Assembly (NCBI GenBank): GCA_035295665.1
Contig: DATGIQ010000360.1
Location: 1-59,084 of the forward strand
Origin: DATGIQ01 sp035295665
GTDB taxonomy: Bacteria > Planctomycetota > Planctomycetia > Gemmatales > Gemmataceae
Length of the DNA: 59,084 nt
Direction of reading: 5' to 3'
Of this stretch, positions 43,801-53,381 are shown piece by piece. The position numbers were made by a program, and so were the translations under genes. The number at the start of each line of letters is the position of its first letter. Position 1 is the stretch's first letter. The notes beneath the pieces were generated by a model that did no database searches, was not told the origin of the DNA, and was given only the letters and a program-made list of their open reading frames with translations.

Positions 43801-44337
43801 CGGGGACTCCCAGGTATGATCTGCCCTCCGTGCCCCTGCGGCGAGAACAAGAGCGCGCGACTCCATCCACCAGCGGTATCGTACGGCATTGCCAAGCAGA
43901 AGCAACCGGTTCCCCTTCCCCTGCCCCTTGCGCCAGCTCCGCAACCGGCCAAGCTTTCGCCTCGACAGCAATTTCTTAAAAAGGTGTTAACTTTGATTAA
44001 CGCGCGCTTAACAAATTGTAAATCAAGCAATACATTTTCCTGCCGCGCGATTTCATCTTGTCTGGCAGGCAGGGAGCATCGATCACCGCAAGTACTTGGA
44101 TAACAGCAAGTTTAAGCAAGCGCTGGCTGGCACGCGGAATGTCGAACCCAGGTGGTACGGCGTTTGCTGATTTACACGCCTCGTCCGTGACAGTCGGGTG
44201 GGGGATAGTCTCGGAGGATTTCAGGAACCACTCGATGGGGTGCGGCTTCTTCTGAGGTCGGCTGGTCCGGCGAAAACCTTGGTGATGGTAAGACGTTGCA
44301 GGAACGCGGTGCCCAAACCACTTACTGACGCGGTCTT
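43801..44337. promoter_or_regulatory. Long divergent regulatory region between peptidase and sugar transferase genes
   Basis: 537 bp without a gene. The part 43970–44045 is markedly AT-rich for this genome and carries the TTAAC repeats listed separately; promoters for both genes probably lie around it. The stretch 44046–44337 would then be a long leader for the sugar transferase gene. It has no riboswitch core that I recognise. Confidence 0.45.
43987..44012 (+). promoter_or_regulatory. Three TTAAC direct repeats, one helical turn apart
   Basis: TTAAC occurs at 43987–43991, 43997–44001 and 44008–44012, that is at steps of 10 and 11 bases in an AT-rich patch. Direct repeats on one face of the helix are how OmpR/PhoB-family response regulators bind; the third copy extends to TTAACA, close to the Bacillus PhoP box. 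Binding is inferred only. Confidence 0.45.
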
Positions 44338-45174
44338 ATGCTCTCTAAACTCAACACGCCTCCGAACAACAACCTGGCTTCGCCGGCACTCGAAGTGGCT
44401 CCTATGGAACCGGGTCTGTGGCTGCGCCGGCCGATTTGGTACAGCCCCTGCAAGACGGCCCTCGAGTTCTGTGCCTGCCTGGCGATGCTCGTCTTGGCCG
44501 CGCCGATCATTCTTGTGGCGGCCGTGGTGGTCAAGCTGACGTCCCGTGGGCCCGCCTTTTACACGCAAACGCGGCTCGGCCTTGATGGCCGGGAGTACAC
44601 CATTTATAAGCTCCGCAGCATGTTCCATAACTGCGAACGCCAATCGGGAGCATGCTGGTCCACGGCCGGAGACCCGCGGATCACTCCGGTGGGTCGTTGG
44701 CTACGCCGCCTGCACATCGACGAGCTGCCCCAGCTGTGGAATGTGCTCCGCGGCGATATGAGCCTGGTTGGCCCTCGGCCAGAACGGCCGGAATTCATTC
44801 CTCATCTCGAAGAGGCCCTTCCTCTGTACCGCTTGCGGCGGGGCGTTCTTCCCGGAGTTACCGGATTGGCCCAGGTCCAACTTCCTCCGGACACCGACCT
44901 GGAAAGCGTTCGCCGCAAGCTGGCATACGACCTGTATTACGTCTACAACGGCAGCCTGTGGCTGGATCTGCAATTGCTGGCTGCCACGGCCATCCACGTG
45001 GTGGGAGTTCCCTATTCCCTGATCGGCAAGTTCCTCTTCTTGCCAAGCAGTGAAACCGTGGAGAATGCCTATCGCAGCTTGAGCGTGGAAATGAGTACGC
45101 CATGCCAAGCGGATTCCGCCGTGACCAATCCCGCAGGGCCCGTCGTCGATATGGAAATGGCCACCTGCGCGTAA
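44338..45174 (+). CDS. Bacterial sugar transferase (initiating phosphoglycosyltransferase)
   Basis: Protein of 278 residues of the WcaJ/PglC-like monotopic phosphoglycosyltransferase group, which puts the first sugar phosphate on undecaprenyl phosphate for exopolysaccharide. One N-terminal membrane helix (ALEFCACLAMLVLAAPIILVAAVVV, ~40–65) is followed by the signature blocks SRGPAFYTQTRLGLDGREYTIYKLRSM, RRLHIDELPQLWNVLRGDMSLVGPRPE and PGVTGLAQVQ. The catalytic Asp–Glu pair (DE of HIDELPQ) is present. The four-helix N-terminal bundle of WcaJ is absent. No polysaccharide cluster surrounds it. The ATG at 44338 lacks a strong Shine-Dalgarno; an internal ATG 22 codons later is possible. A perfect palindrome ends the transcript. 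Confidence 0.9.
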   Translation: MLSKLNTPPNNNLASPALEVAPMEPGLWLRRPIWYSPCKTALEFCACLAMLVLAAPIILVAAVVVKLTSRGPAFYTQTRLGLDGREYTIYKLRSMFHNCERQSGACWSTAGDPRITPVGRWLRRLHIDELPQLWNVLRGDMSLVGPRPERPEFIPHLEEALPLYRLRRGVLPGVTGLAQVQLPPDTDLESVRRKLAYDLYYVYNGSLWLDLQLLAATAIHVVGVPYSLIGKFLFLPSSETVENAYRSLSVEMSTPCQADSAVTNPAGPVVDMEMATCA

Positions 45175-45187
45175 GCGCTGATTTTAC

Positions 45188-45239
45188 AAGCCGGACGCGC
45201 CAGCGAAGGATCATGATCCTTCGCTGGCGCGTCCGGCTT
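45188..45239. terminator. Perfect 52-bp palindrome between convergent genes
   Basis: Bases 45188–45239 read identically on both strands with no loop (centre TCATGA, arms beginning AAGCCGGACGCGCCAGCG). A T-run follows on the plus strand and a shorter A-rich flank serves the minus strand, so it should act as a two-way intrinsic terminator for the sugar transferase and the TMEM14-like gene. It starts 13 bases after the stop codon. Confidence 0.85.
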
Positions 45240-45257
45240 TTGTGGGGCTGGAAAACC

Positions 45258-45647
45258 TCATGACGGATTGGACGGTCCCGTCTTTACCGCCAAGGCTAAT
45301 GCAGCAGCAATCAGCACAAGCATACCGCCAATTACCATGACGACGGTTACCGCGCCGATGGTGGTGCTGGCAAACTCGCCCAGTTGATTCCATTTCTGGA
45401 TCAGTTTCGGCAGGAAACGACCAAGCAAGAGGACGGCGAGGATAATCGCCCCGCCCAGCGACACGGCCGGTGCATAGAAAACACCCACCGCACACAAGAG
45501 TAGTAGCAGACCCGCGATCCCGCCGGCCACCAGGGAAGCCATGCTGTGGGCACCCACATAGCCCAGGATGCCTCCCCCAATGGAAGCCAATCCATAAAGG
45601 GCTGTAATGGCAACGGCGAACCAGTAAGTCGCTGGGAGTCCGTTCAT
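45258..45647 (-). CDS. TMEM14-like small membrane protein
   Basis: Protein of 129 residues with four hydrophobic segments. The segment GGILGYVGAHSMASLVAGGIAGLLLLL, a Gly-rich helix pair, matches the TMEM14/UPF0136 family, known mainly from mitochondria and chloroplasts and from some bacteria. The role in bacteria is unknown; eukaryotic members affect haem precursor or fatty acid movement. The family part covers roughly residues 1–85; the last helix (AVTVVMVIGGMLVLIAAALALAV) is an extra segment. It is convergent with the sugar transferase gene and 46 bases downstream of the oxidoreductase gene on the same strand. Confidence 0.72.
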   Translation of the reverse strand: MNGLPATYWFAVAITALYGLASIGGGILGYVGAHSMASLVAGGIAGLLLLLCAVGVFYAPAVSLGGAIILAVLLLGRFLPKLIQKWNQLGEFASTTIGAVTVVMVIGGMLVLIAAALALAVKTGPSNPS

Positions 45648-45693
45648 CGCGGGTCAGCCTTTCTCGTGAACAGTGCAGCCAAAGTTCCTGGAA

Positions 45694-47028
45694 TCACACG
45701 CGCGGCAGCTGCCAGGGCTCCCGTCGTTCGCGGTCCAACCATTTGTTGGCCTCTGCATCTTGGACGAACCGCCATTCCTTGGGATCCCAGGCCAGCTTGC
45801 GGTGGTTCCAGTACGCGAGGTTGCCCAGGTGGCAAACCGTTACGGAACGGGCGCCGATCTCCACGTCGCAGAGAGGCCGTTTGCGTGCCCGAACACAATT
45901 TAGCCAATCGCGTTGATGGCCCGGCGACTTGTAAAGGTGCACATCTTTTTCACCCAGCGGCTGCGCGATGATCTCCTTGGGATCGCTCGCCTTGAAGCCA
46001 CGATCCACAAAAATCCTCCCGTCGCTGCCGACGAACGTGACGCCGACTCCCCTCCGAGTGGTGGGAGGATTGGGATCGCTGCCGTGGATGACTTCGATCC
46101 CATTGGCGTAAACATACCGGACACCCCGTTGTGCTTTGGGGTCCTCAGGGGGAATGATTTGCACGGGGCCGGAATCGTCCATGCCCAGGCCCCACTGGGC
46201 AATATCAAAATGATGAGCGCCCCAATCCGTCATCATGCCGCCAGAATACTCGCGGTAGTTGCGCCAATCCGGAAAATGATCGTGGACGCCGCGCGGACTG
46301 AGGACGGAGTTGTACGGACGCTTCGGAGCCGGCCCGAGCCAGCGATCCCAATCTAACCCCGGCTCGAGATTTTGCTCGGGCAGATCGCACCATCTGCTCG
46401 GAGAGCCAACGTTGACGTAGACCGTCTTGACCTTGCCAATCCGACCGCTGCGTACCAGCTCACAGGCCAGCCGAAATTCCGAACTGGACCGTTGCTGACT
46501 TCCGGTCTGGAAGACGCGGTTGTATTTACGGACCGCATCGATCATCGCCTTGGCCTCGTGGATGGTCAGCGACAGCGGCTTCTCACAGTAGATGTCCTTG
46601 CCGGCTTTGCACGCTTCCAGCACCGGGATGGCATGCCAGTGATCCGGCGTCGCAATGACTACAGCGTCGATGTCCTTGCGGGCCAACAGCTCGCGGAAAT
46701 CGTTGTACGCGGCACAGCCCTTGTATGCGCCGTTTTTCCGCTGTTCGGCGTAGCGTTTCTCCACCATGTCCTTGGCATTTTCACGCCGGGTCGTGTCCAC
46801 GTCGCAGACTGCCAGGACCTGCGCATCGTCCTGGCGCAGGAAATATCCCAGGTGGCCACGGTTTTGTTTTCCCACACCGATGAATCCGAGCGTGAGCCGC
46901 TCGCTGGCCGCGGATTTGGTGTCGTCGCCCAGGGCAGTGCCCGGCACGATGACCGGCACGGTAGCCGCCGCGACCGCAGCGCTGCGGAGGAAATCGCGCC
47001 GGTTGATCCCTCGCTGGTGTGTCTTCAT
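45694..47028 (-). CDS. Tat-exported Gfo/Idh/MocA family oxidoreductase (1)
   Basis: Protein of 444 residues. The twin-arginine leader RRDFLRSAAVAAATVPVIVPGTALG is followed by a Rossmann NAD(P)-binding domain (LTLGFIGVGKQNRGHLGYF; AVVIATPDHWHAIPVLEACKAGKDIYCEKPLS with the EKP signature). A C-terminal alpha/beta domain contains MMTDWGAHHFDIAQWGLGMDDSGPV. Members oxidise or reduce sugars and inositols; exported forms are greatly expanded in planctomycetes and no substrate can be given. GGGAGG lies six bases before the ATG at 47028 and directly on the alternative ATG at 47034. It resembles the oxidoreductase at 51421 but is not adjacent to it, so they are separate paralogues. Confidence 0.92.
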   Translation of the reverse strand: MKTHQRGINRRDFLRSAAVAAATVPVIVPGTALGDDTKSAASERLTLGFIGVGKQNRGHLGYFLRQDDAQVLAVCDVDTTRRENAKDMVEKRYAEQRKNGAYKGCAAYNDFRELLARKDIDAVVIATPDHWHAIPVLEACKAGKDIYCEKPLSLTIHEAKAMIDAVRKYNRVFQTGSQQRSSSEFRLACELVRSGRIGKVKTVYVNVGSPSRWCDLPEQNLEPGLDWDRWLGPAPKRPYNSVLSPRGVHDHFPDWRNYREYSGGMMTDWGAHHFDIAQWGLGMDDSGPVQIIPPEDPKAQRGVRYVYANGIEVIHGSDPNPPTTRRGVGVTFVGSDGRIFVDRGFKASDPKEIIAQPLGEKDVHLYKSPGHQRDWLNCVRARKRPLCDVEIGARSVTVCHLGNLAYWNHRKLAWDPKEWRFVQDAEANKWLDRERREPWQLPRV

Positions 47029-47327
47029 GTCCATCCTCCCGAAAGATTGTGAAACATAATTGAATGTCGGTACAGGGAAGGCAATCATCGAGCGTACCGT
47101 ATGCGGCGCCAGATGCAAGCAGGAACTTGCGAGTTTTCGCCGCGGACGGCCTAGCCCGGAGCCAGGTTATAGCGATGGCGAAAACTAACCCGCCGCAGCA
47201 GGTTCGGCGGTCTGGCTGTTGCGATTGCTCAGATGTCGTTGCGTCGATAACATGCAGGGAATACGGCCCGTAGGGCGTTCGTGGCCGTGTCCGAGAACAA
47301 TTTCTCAAGCCTGAGGCTTTCTTGATC

Positions 47328-49400
<2,073 letters not shown>

Positions 49401-49410
49401 CTCAACCAGG

Positions 49411-49463
49411 GCTGCTTGCGTTTGCCGCGCCGTGAATACCCTCAAACGCCAAACGCAAGCAGC
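49411..49463. terminator. Hairpin between convergent prc and prs genes
   Basis: Perfect 14-base inverted repeat (GCTGCTTGCGTTTG at 49411–49424, complement at 49450–49463) with a 25-base loop filling the whole gap between two converging stop codons. No T-tract on either side. Likely a shared two-way 3' end. Confidence 0.6.
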
Positions 49464-49467
49464 ATGC

Positions 49468-50421
49468 CTATTCAAACAGCTTGCTCACCGATTCATTGAA
49501 GTGAATGCGTTTGATGGCGTCAGCCAACAGCGGGGCCACGCTCAGGACTTTGATGTTCGGTAGTTGCTTATTGGGCGGCAGCGGGATGCTGTCGGTCACC
49601 ACGACTTGCTTGATGGGAGCATCCCGCAGGCGTTCGATGGCCGGGCCACACAGCACGGCGTGGGTTGCACAAGCATAGACTTCGCGGGCGCCGTTGTACT
49701 TGGCCACATTGGCCGCACCTACCACGCTCCCGGCGGTGGTGATCATGTCGTCGAAGATCACCGCCGCCTTGTTCTCCAGCGAGCTACCGATCAGGTTGGC
49801 CTGTTTCGTCTCCGTGGCACTGGAGCGCCGCTTATCGACAATGGCGATTCCGCCACCGATCTTCTTCTGATGAAGCAAGGCCCGCTTGATGCTCCCCTCG
49901 TCGGGGCTGAGCACCACCAAATCCCGCGACGGAATATTCAAACTGCGAATGTATTCATTGATGACCGGCCCGGCGTGCATGTGGTCCACGGGAATATCAA
50001 AGAACCCCTGGATCTGCGCCGCATGGAGATCCAGCGCCAGCGCGCGATTGGCCCCCGCAATCGTCAGGAGATTGGCAACAAGCTTGGCGGTGATCGGCAC
50101 CCGGCCGACATCCTTGCGGTCTTGGCGGGCGTAGCCGTAGTACGGAAGCACCACGGTGATCCGCGCAGCACTGGCACGCCGGAAACTGTCGAGCATGATC
50201 AACAGTTCCATCAGGTTCTCATTGACTGGCGGGCAGGTGGGCTGGACCAAGAAGATGTCTCGGCCACGCACGTCTTCTTCGATGCGCACCGAAATTTCGC
50301 CATCGGGGAAATTCGACAACGTCACCTTGCCGAGCGTATCGCCCAGCACGTTGGCAATGTTTTCCGCGAGCCGGATATTCGCTCTGCCGCTGAAGACCTT
50401 GAGCTTGTTGTTGTTGTTCAT
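49468..50421 (-). CDS. prs: Ribose-phosphate pyrophosphokinase
   Basis: Enzyme of 317 residues that makes phosphoribosyl pyrophosphate from ribose 5-phosphate and ATP for nucleotide, histidine and tryptophan synthesis. Family landmarks are all present: FSGRANIRLAENIA, FPDGEISVRI, the YYGYARQDRK loop, DLHAAQIQGFFDIPVDH and the PRPP-binding VIFDDMITTAGSVVGAA. The length is normal for a class I enzyme. The ATG at 50421 encodes the usual short polar start. The upstream ~200 bp is shared with the divergent queE gene. The last bases lie five nucleotides from the end of the terminator hairpin. Confidence 0.96.
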   Translation of the reverse strand: MNNNNKLKVFSGRANIRLAENIANVLGDTLGKVTLSNFPDGEISVRIEEDVRGRDIFLVQPTCPPVNENLMELLIMLDSFRRASAARITVVLPYYGYARQDRKDVGRVPITAKLVANLLTIAGANRALALDLHAAQIQGFFDIPVDHMHAGPVINEYIRSLNIPSRDLVVLSPDEGSIKRALLHQKKIGGGIAIVDKRRSSATETKQANLIGSSLENKAAVIFDDMITTAGSVVGAANVAKYNGAREVYACATHAVLCGPAIERLRDAPIKQVVVTDSIPLPPNKQLPNIKVLSVAPLLADAIKRIHFNESVSKLFE

Positions 50422-50573
50422 GATCCGCCCGCGGATGAAGCCTGGAAAGGACTTCTTCCGCTTTCCGGCAGAGCAAGCACAGCCTGCGACCGTTCGCGGA
50501 AGAGCCCAACTCCGGCATTATGAAGGGACCATTAAGGGCCTGTCAACGGACAACGTTCCTTCATTGCTTAGCA

Positions 50574-50597
50574 TACAAGAATTCTCTGGTTCTTGTA
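50574..50597 (+). promoter_or_regulatory. Inverted repeat upstream of queE, possible operator
   Basis: An 8-base perfect inverted repeat (TACAAGAA at 50574–50581, TTCTTGTA at 50590–50597) with an 8-base spacer, 28 bases before the queE start. It overlaps a TACAAT hexamer (50596–50601) that could be a −10 box, so a bound repressor would block transcription. No preQ1 riboswitch features were seen. Confidence 0.4.
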
Positions 50598-50624
50598 CAA
50601 TGGGGTGACAGCCCAGGGTCCACC

Positions 50625-51323
50625 ATGAGCAACCCCGCGTCGAAAGCCCACCGGTTGGTGCCGCTGCAAAACAAACCGGCGGGGCAGCTGATGATCCACG
50701 AAATCTATCGCAGTATCCAGGGCGAATCGACGTTCGCCGGACTGCCGTGCGTGTTTGTGCGCCTGGCCGTTTGCGACGCCCGTTGCGCCTACTGCGATAC
50801 GCCGCATGCCTTTACCCAGGGAGCGCTCCGCACGTTGGATGACATCGTGCACCGGGTGCAGGACGATCATTGCCCCCTGGTGGAGATCACCGGTGGTGAG
50901 CCGCTCCTTCAGGAGGAAGTGTTTGGGCTGATGGCGGAGTTGGCGGACGGGGGGATGACGGTGTTGCTGGAAACCAGCGGTGCCCACGACGTGAGCCGGG
51001 TCGATCCGCGCGTGCACATCATCATGGACCTCAAATGCCCCGACAGCGGTGAGTGCGAAGGCAACCTCTGGGCCAATCTTGATGTCCTGAAACCGACCGA
51101 TCAGATCAAGTTCGTGGTTGCCTCGCGGCGGGACTTCGAATGGGCCGAGGAAATCATTCGAACGCATGACTTGGACCGCCGGTTCATCGTCTTACTGAGC
51201 CCGGTCTTCAGTGCGGTTGCGCCGGTGCAGCTAGCAGAGTGGCTACTGGCCTCGGGATTGAATGTGCGCATGCAGCTGCAATTGCACAAGTATATCTGGG
51301 ACCCCCAAGCACGGGGCGTGTGA
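50625..51323 (+). CDS. queE: 7-carboxy-7-deazaguanine synthase (radical SAM, QueE)
   Basis: Protein of 232 residues. The radical SAM cluster motif is CDARCAYC (Cx3CxxC) after the family start MIHEIYRSIQGESTFAGLPCVFVRL; later come VEITGGEPLLQ and LLETSG, both typical for QueE. It converts carboxytetrahydropterin to 7-carboxy-7-deazaguanine on the way to queuosine. No other queuosine genes are in the window. The ATG at 50625 is used because the upstream codons run into the promoter region. The final HKYIWDPQARGV is the normal family end. It lies 97 bases before the oxidoreductase gene, with no sign of a functional link. Confidence 0.93.
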   Translation: MSNPASKAHRLVPLQNKPAGQLMIHEIYRSIQGESTFAGLPCVFVRLAVCDARCAYCDTPHAFTQGALRTLDDIVHRVQDDHCPLVEITGGEPLLQEEVFGLMAELADGGMTVLLETSGAHDVSRVDPRVHIIMDLKCPDSGECEGNLWANLDVLKPTDQIKFVVASRRDFEWAEEIIRTHDLDRRFIVLLSPVFSAVAPVQLAEWLLASGLNVRMQLQLHKYIWDPQARGV

Positions 51324-51420
51324 GGGCCATGCCGTTCCGCTCCCGTTCCCGAAGCGGCCAGCGCCCGTAAGATAATGAACGCCTCGTATTCGTTCCATTT
51401 TCACCGGGGGGTGCGTCAAG

Positions 51421-52833
51421 ATGAATAAGGGAAACCTTTCGCGACGTGGATTCTTGCAGCGTTCGATGGCCATCATGACCGCGTCCGGGCTGCCCGCCTG
51501 GTATGCCCGCGAAGTGCTGGCCGACAACGAAGAGAAAGCTGGCAAAGGCAAGACCATAGCGGCGAATGACCAGATCCGCATGGGAGCCATTGGCATCGGC
51601 AGTCCCCAGAGCCGGGGCATGGCCATCATGGGCGATGCGCGCCGACAGAAGGGGGTGGTTTACCTCGCCGCCTGTGATGTGGACAGCCGGCATCTGGATC
51701 GGGCCGCCCAGCGGATCGGCCCCGATTGCGCCAAGCTCAAGGATTTTCGCCAGCTCCTTGACCGCAAGGATATCGATGCCGTTACCATCGCCGTGCCGGA
51801 CCATTGGCATACGCTCATTGCCATCGATGCGCTCCGCAAAGGCAAAGATGTGTACTGCGAAAAGCCACTCACGTTGACGATTGCGGAAGGGAAAGCCCTA
51901 GTCAAAGTGGCCAAGCAGACCGGCCGGGTCTTCCAGGTTGGCAGCCAACAGCGCTCCGATCGCCGCTTCCGGTTGGCCTGTGAGCTGGTTCGCAACGGCC
52001 GGATCGGCAAGATCACCACCGTGGAAACGCGCATCGGTGCCAATCCGACCTCCCCGCCGATTCCCACGGTGCCTCCTCCGAAAGAACTGGATTGGGACTT
52101 CTGGCTGGGGCAGACGCCAAAAGTGGATTATGTCGAGCTGCAGCAAGGCCAGCAAACCTTCACGCGCTGCCACTACGAGTTCCGCTGGTGGTACGAGTAT
52201 TCCGGCGGCAAGATGACCGACTGGGGCGCCCATCACAACGATATCGCGCAGTGGGGCCTGGGCATGGACGACAGCGGGCCGGTGGCCATCGAAGCAACCG
52301 GAACCCAGCCGGCCACCCAGCCGAATCGCTACAATTGCCATCCGACCTTCAAGGTCACCTACACCTACGCCAACGGCGCCCGCTTGATCTGTAGCCATAC
52401 ACAGCTGGACGGGAGCCCGGATCCGAAGGAGTCTCGGATCCCCGGCAGGGGTGGACAAGAACGAACCGAACAGCACGATAATGGCGTACTGTTTGTCGGC
52501 GAAGGCGGCCGATGGATTTTCGTCAATCGCGGCCTGATCACAGCCAGCGATCCGAAACTGCTGAACGAACCGCTGCCCAGCAACGCAACCCGGCTCTACA
52601 AGTCGGATGATCATATGGGGAACTTCATCGACTGCGTGCGCAGCCGCAAGCAGACCATTTGCCCCGCGGAGGTCGGCCATCGCTCAGTGAGCGTCTGCCA
52701 CCTCGGTGTCATCGCCCTGCGTTCCGGCAAGCAGCTGAAATGGGATCCGATCAAGGAAGTGTTTGTGGGCGACCCGGAAGCAAACCGGTGGCTCAGCCGC
52801 GAGATGCGGGCCCCGTGGAAGCTGGACGTTTAG
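51421..52833 (+). CDS. Tat-exported Gfo/Idh/MocA family oxidoreductase (2)
   Basis: Protein of 470 residues with a twin-arginine leader (SRRGFLQRSMAIMTASGLPAWYA). The Rossmann domain has IRMGAIGIGSPQSRG and VTIAVPDHWHTLIAIDALRKGKDVYCEKPLTLT with the EKP motif. The C-terminal domain repeats the TDWGAHHNDIAQWGLGMDDSGPV block of the oxidoreductase at 45694–47028. Insertions before the second half (GTQPATQPNRYNCHPTF; RIPGRGGQERTEQHD) separate the two. NAD(P)-dependent conversion of an unknown sugar in the periplasm is likely. The ATG is preceded by a G-rich GGGGGGTG sequence. Followed by an 18-base-stem hairpin. Confidence 0.92.
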   Translation: MNKGNLSRRGFLQRSMAIMTASGLPAWYAREVLADNEEKAGKGKTIAANDQIRMGAIGIGSPQSRGMAIMGDARRQKGVVYLAACDVDSRHLDRAAQRIGPDCAKLKDFRQLLDRKDIDAVTIAVPDHWHTLIAIDALRKGKDVYCEKPLTLTIAEGKALVKVAKQTGRVFQVGSQQRSDRRFRLACELVRNGRIGKITTVETRIGANPTSPPIPTVPPPKELDWDFWLGQTPKVDYVELQQGQQTFTRCHYEFRWWYEYSGGKMTDWGAHHNDIAQWGLGMDDSGPVAIEATGTQPATQPNRYNCHPTFKVTYTYANGARLICSHTQLDGSPDPKESRIPGRGGQERTEQHDNGVLFVGEGGRWIFVNRGLITASDPKLLNEPLPSNATRLYKSDDHMGNFIDCVRSRKQTICPAEVGHRSVSVCHLGVIALRSGKQLKWDPIKEVFVGDPEANRWLSREMRAPWKLDV

Positions 52834-52847
52834 GAACCTGCTTGTGG

Positions 52848-52898
52848 CCGCTGGTGTTTCGCGCTCGGTATTCTTTACCCAGCGCGAAACACCAGCGG
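52848..52898 (+). terminator. Long hairpin after oxidoreductase 2
   Basis: Perfect 18-base inverted repeat (CCGCTGGTGTTTCGCGCT at 52848–52865, complement at 52881–52898) with a 15-base loop, 15 bases after the stop codon. No T-tract. The following 52899–53381 contains no gene that I recognise. Confidence 0.65.
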
Positions 52899-53381
52899 AG
52901 GAACCACGCTTGAAATCGTTCCTGATCCTTTTTGGAAGAAAAACAACTTCGCGAAATCTCGGACACCGCGTTAATCGTTCTTATAGGCGGAAACTTCTTG
53001 GAGGGACGCAAAGAGGGCACGCGCTGACGCAACCCTGTCATTGCCAGGGAGGGTGTCCGTGCCCCAGGCAAACTTGGCACAATCGCTCCAACCGGGGAAA
53101 CAGCGCCTGTTTACGCCGGAAATTCGGATTCTAGCGAGCTGTCGGGTTGCCATCAGCCCAGCCAGAGATAAGCTCTTTCATTGCTGGCACATAGAAGTTC
53201 CAGCTCTGGAGAAGGGATCGGCAAAGTTCGCTGTTTTCTACGCCTTCATCGAGCACAAGGGGAGTGATCCCAGTCTGACCACGTGCCTTGCACCACGCTC
53301 CCCAAGGGATGTCCACGCCCGCGCTGCGCCCGAACTCTTTGCCATGATGGTTGTCGTATCAGGCCGTCAAGGAGCTACACC
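52899..53381. other. Intergenic region and leader of the large surface protein gene
   Basis: About 480 bp with only short, family-less frames on both strands. It should contain the promoter of the large surface protein gene, which has a clear AAGGAG eight bases before its ATG. No hairpin, repeat or RNA motif stands out. Confidence 0.35.

Noticed and set aside
42553..44103. Open frame of 516 codons on the plus strand
   Set aside because: Antisense to the S9 peptidase and its upstream region; no recognisable domain.
44120..44165. tRNA-like T-arm (GGTTCGAC on the minus strand)
   Set aside because: The flanking bases do not form the T-stem and no acceptor or anticodon stem can be built around it.
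44046..44337. Possible riboswitch in the sugar transferase leader
   Set aside because: G-rich and long, but I could not match a c-di-GMP or other known core; a covariance search would be needed to support it.
53060..53100. Sigma-54-like promoter (TTGGCAC) before the large surface protein gene
   Set aside because: The −12 TTGC element is absent at the required spacing.
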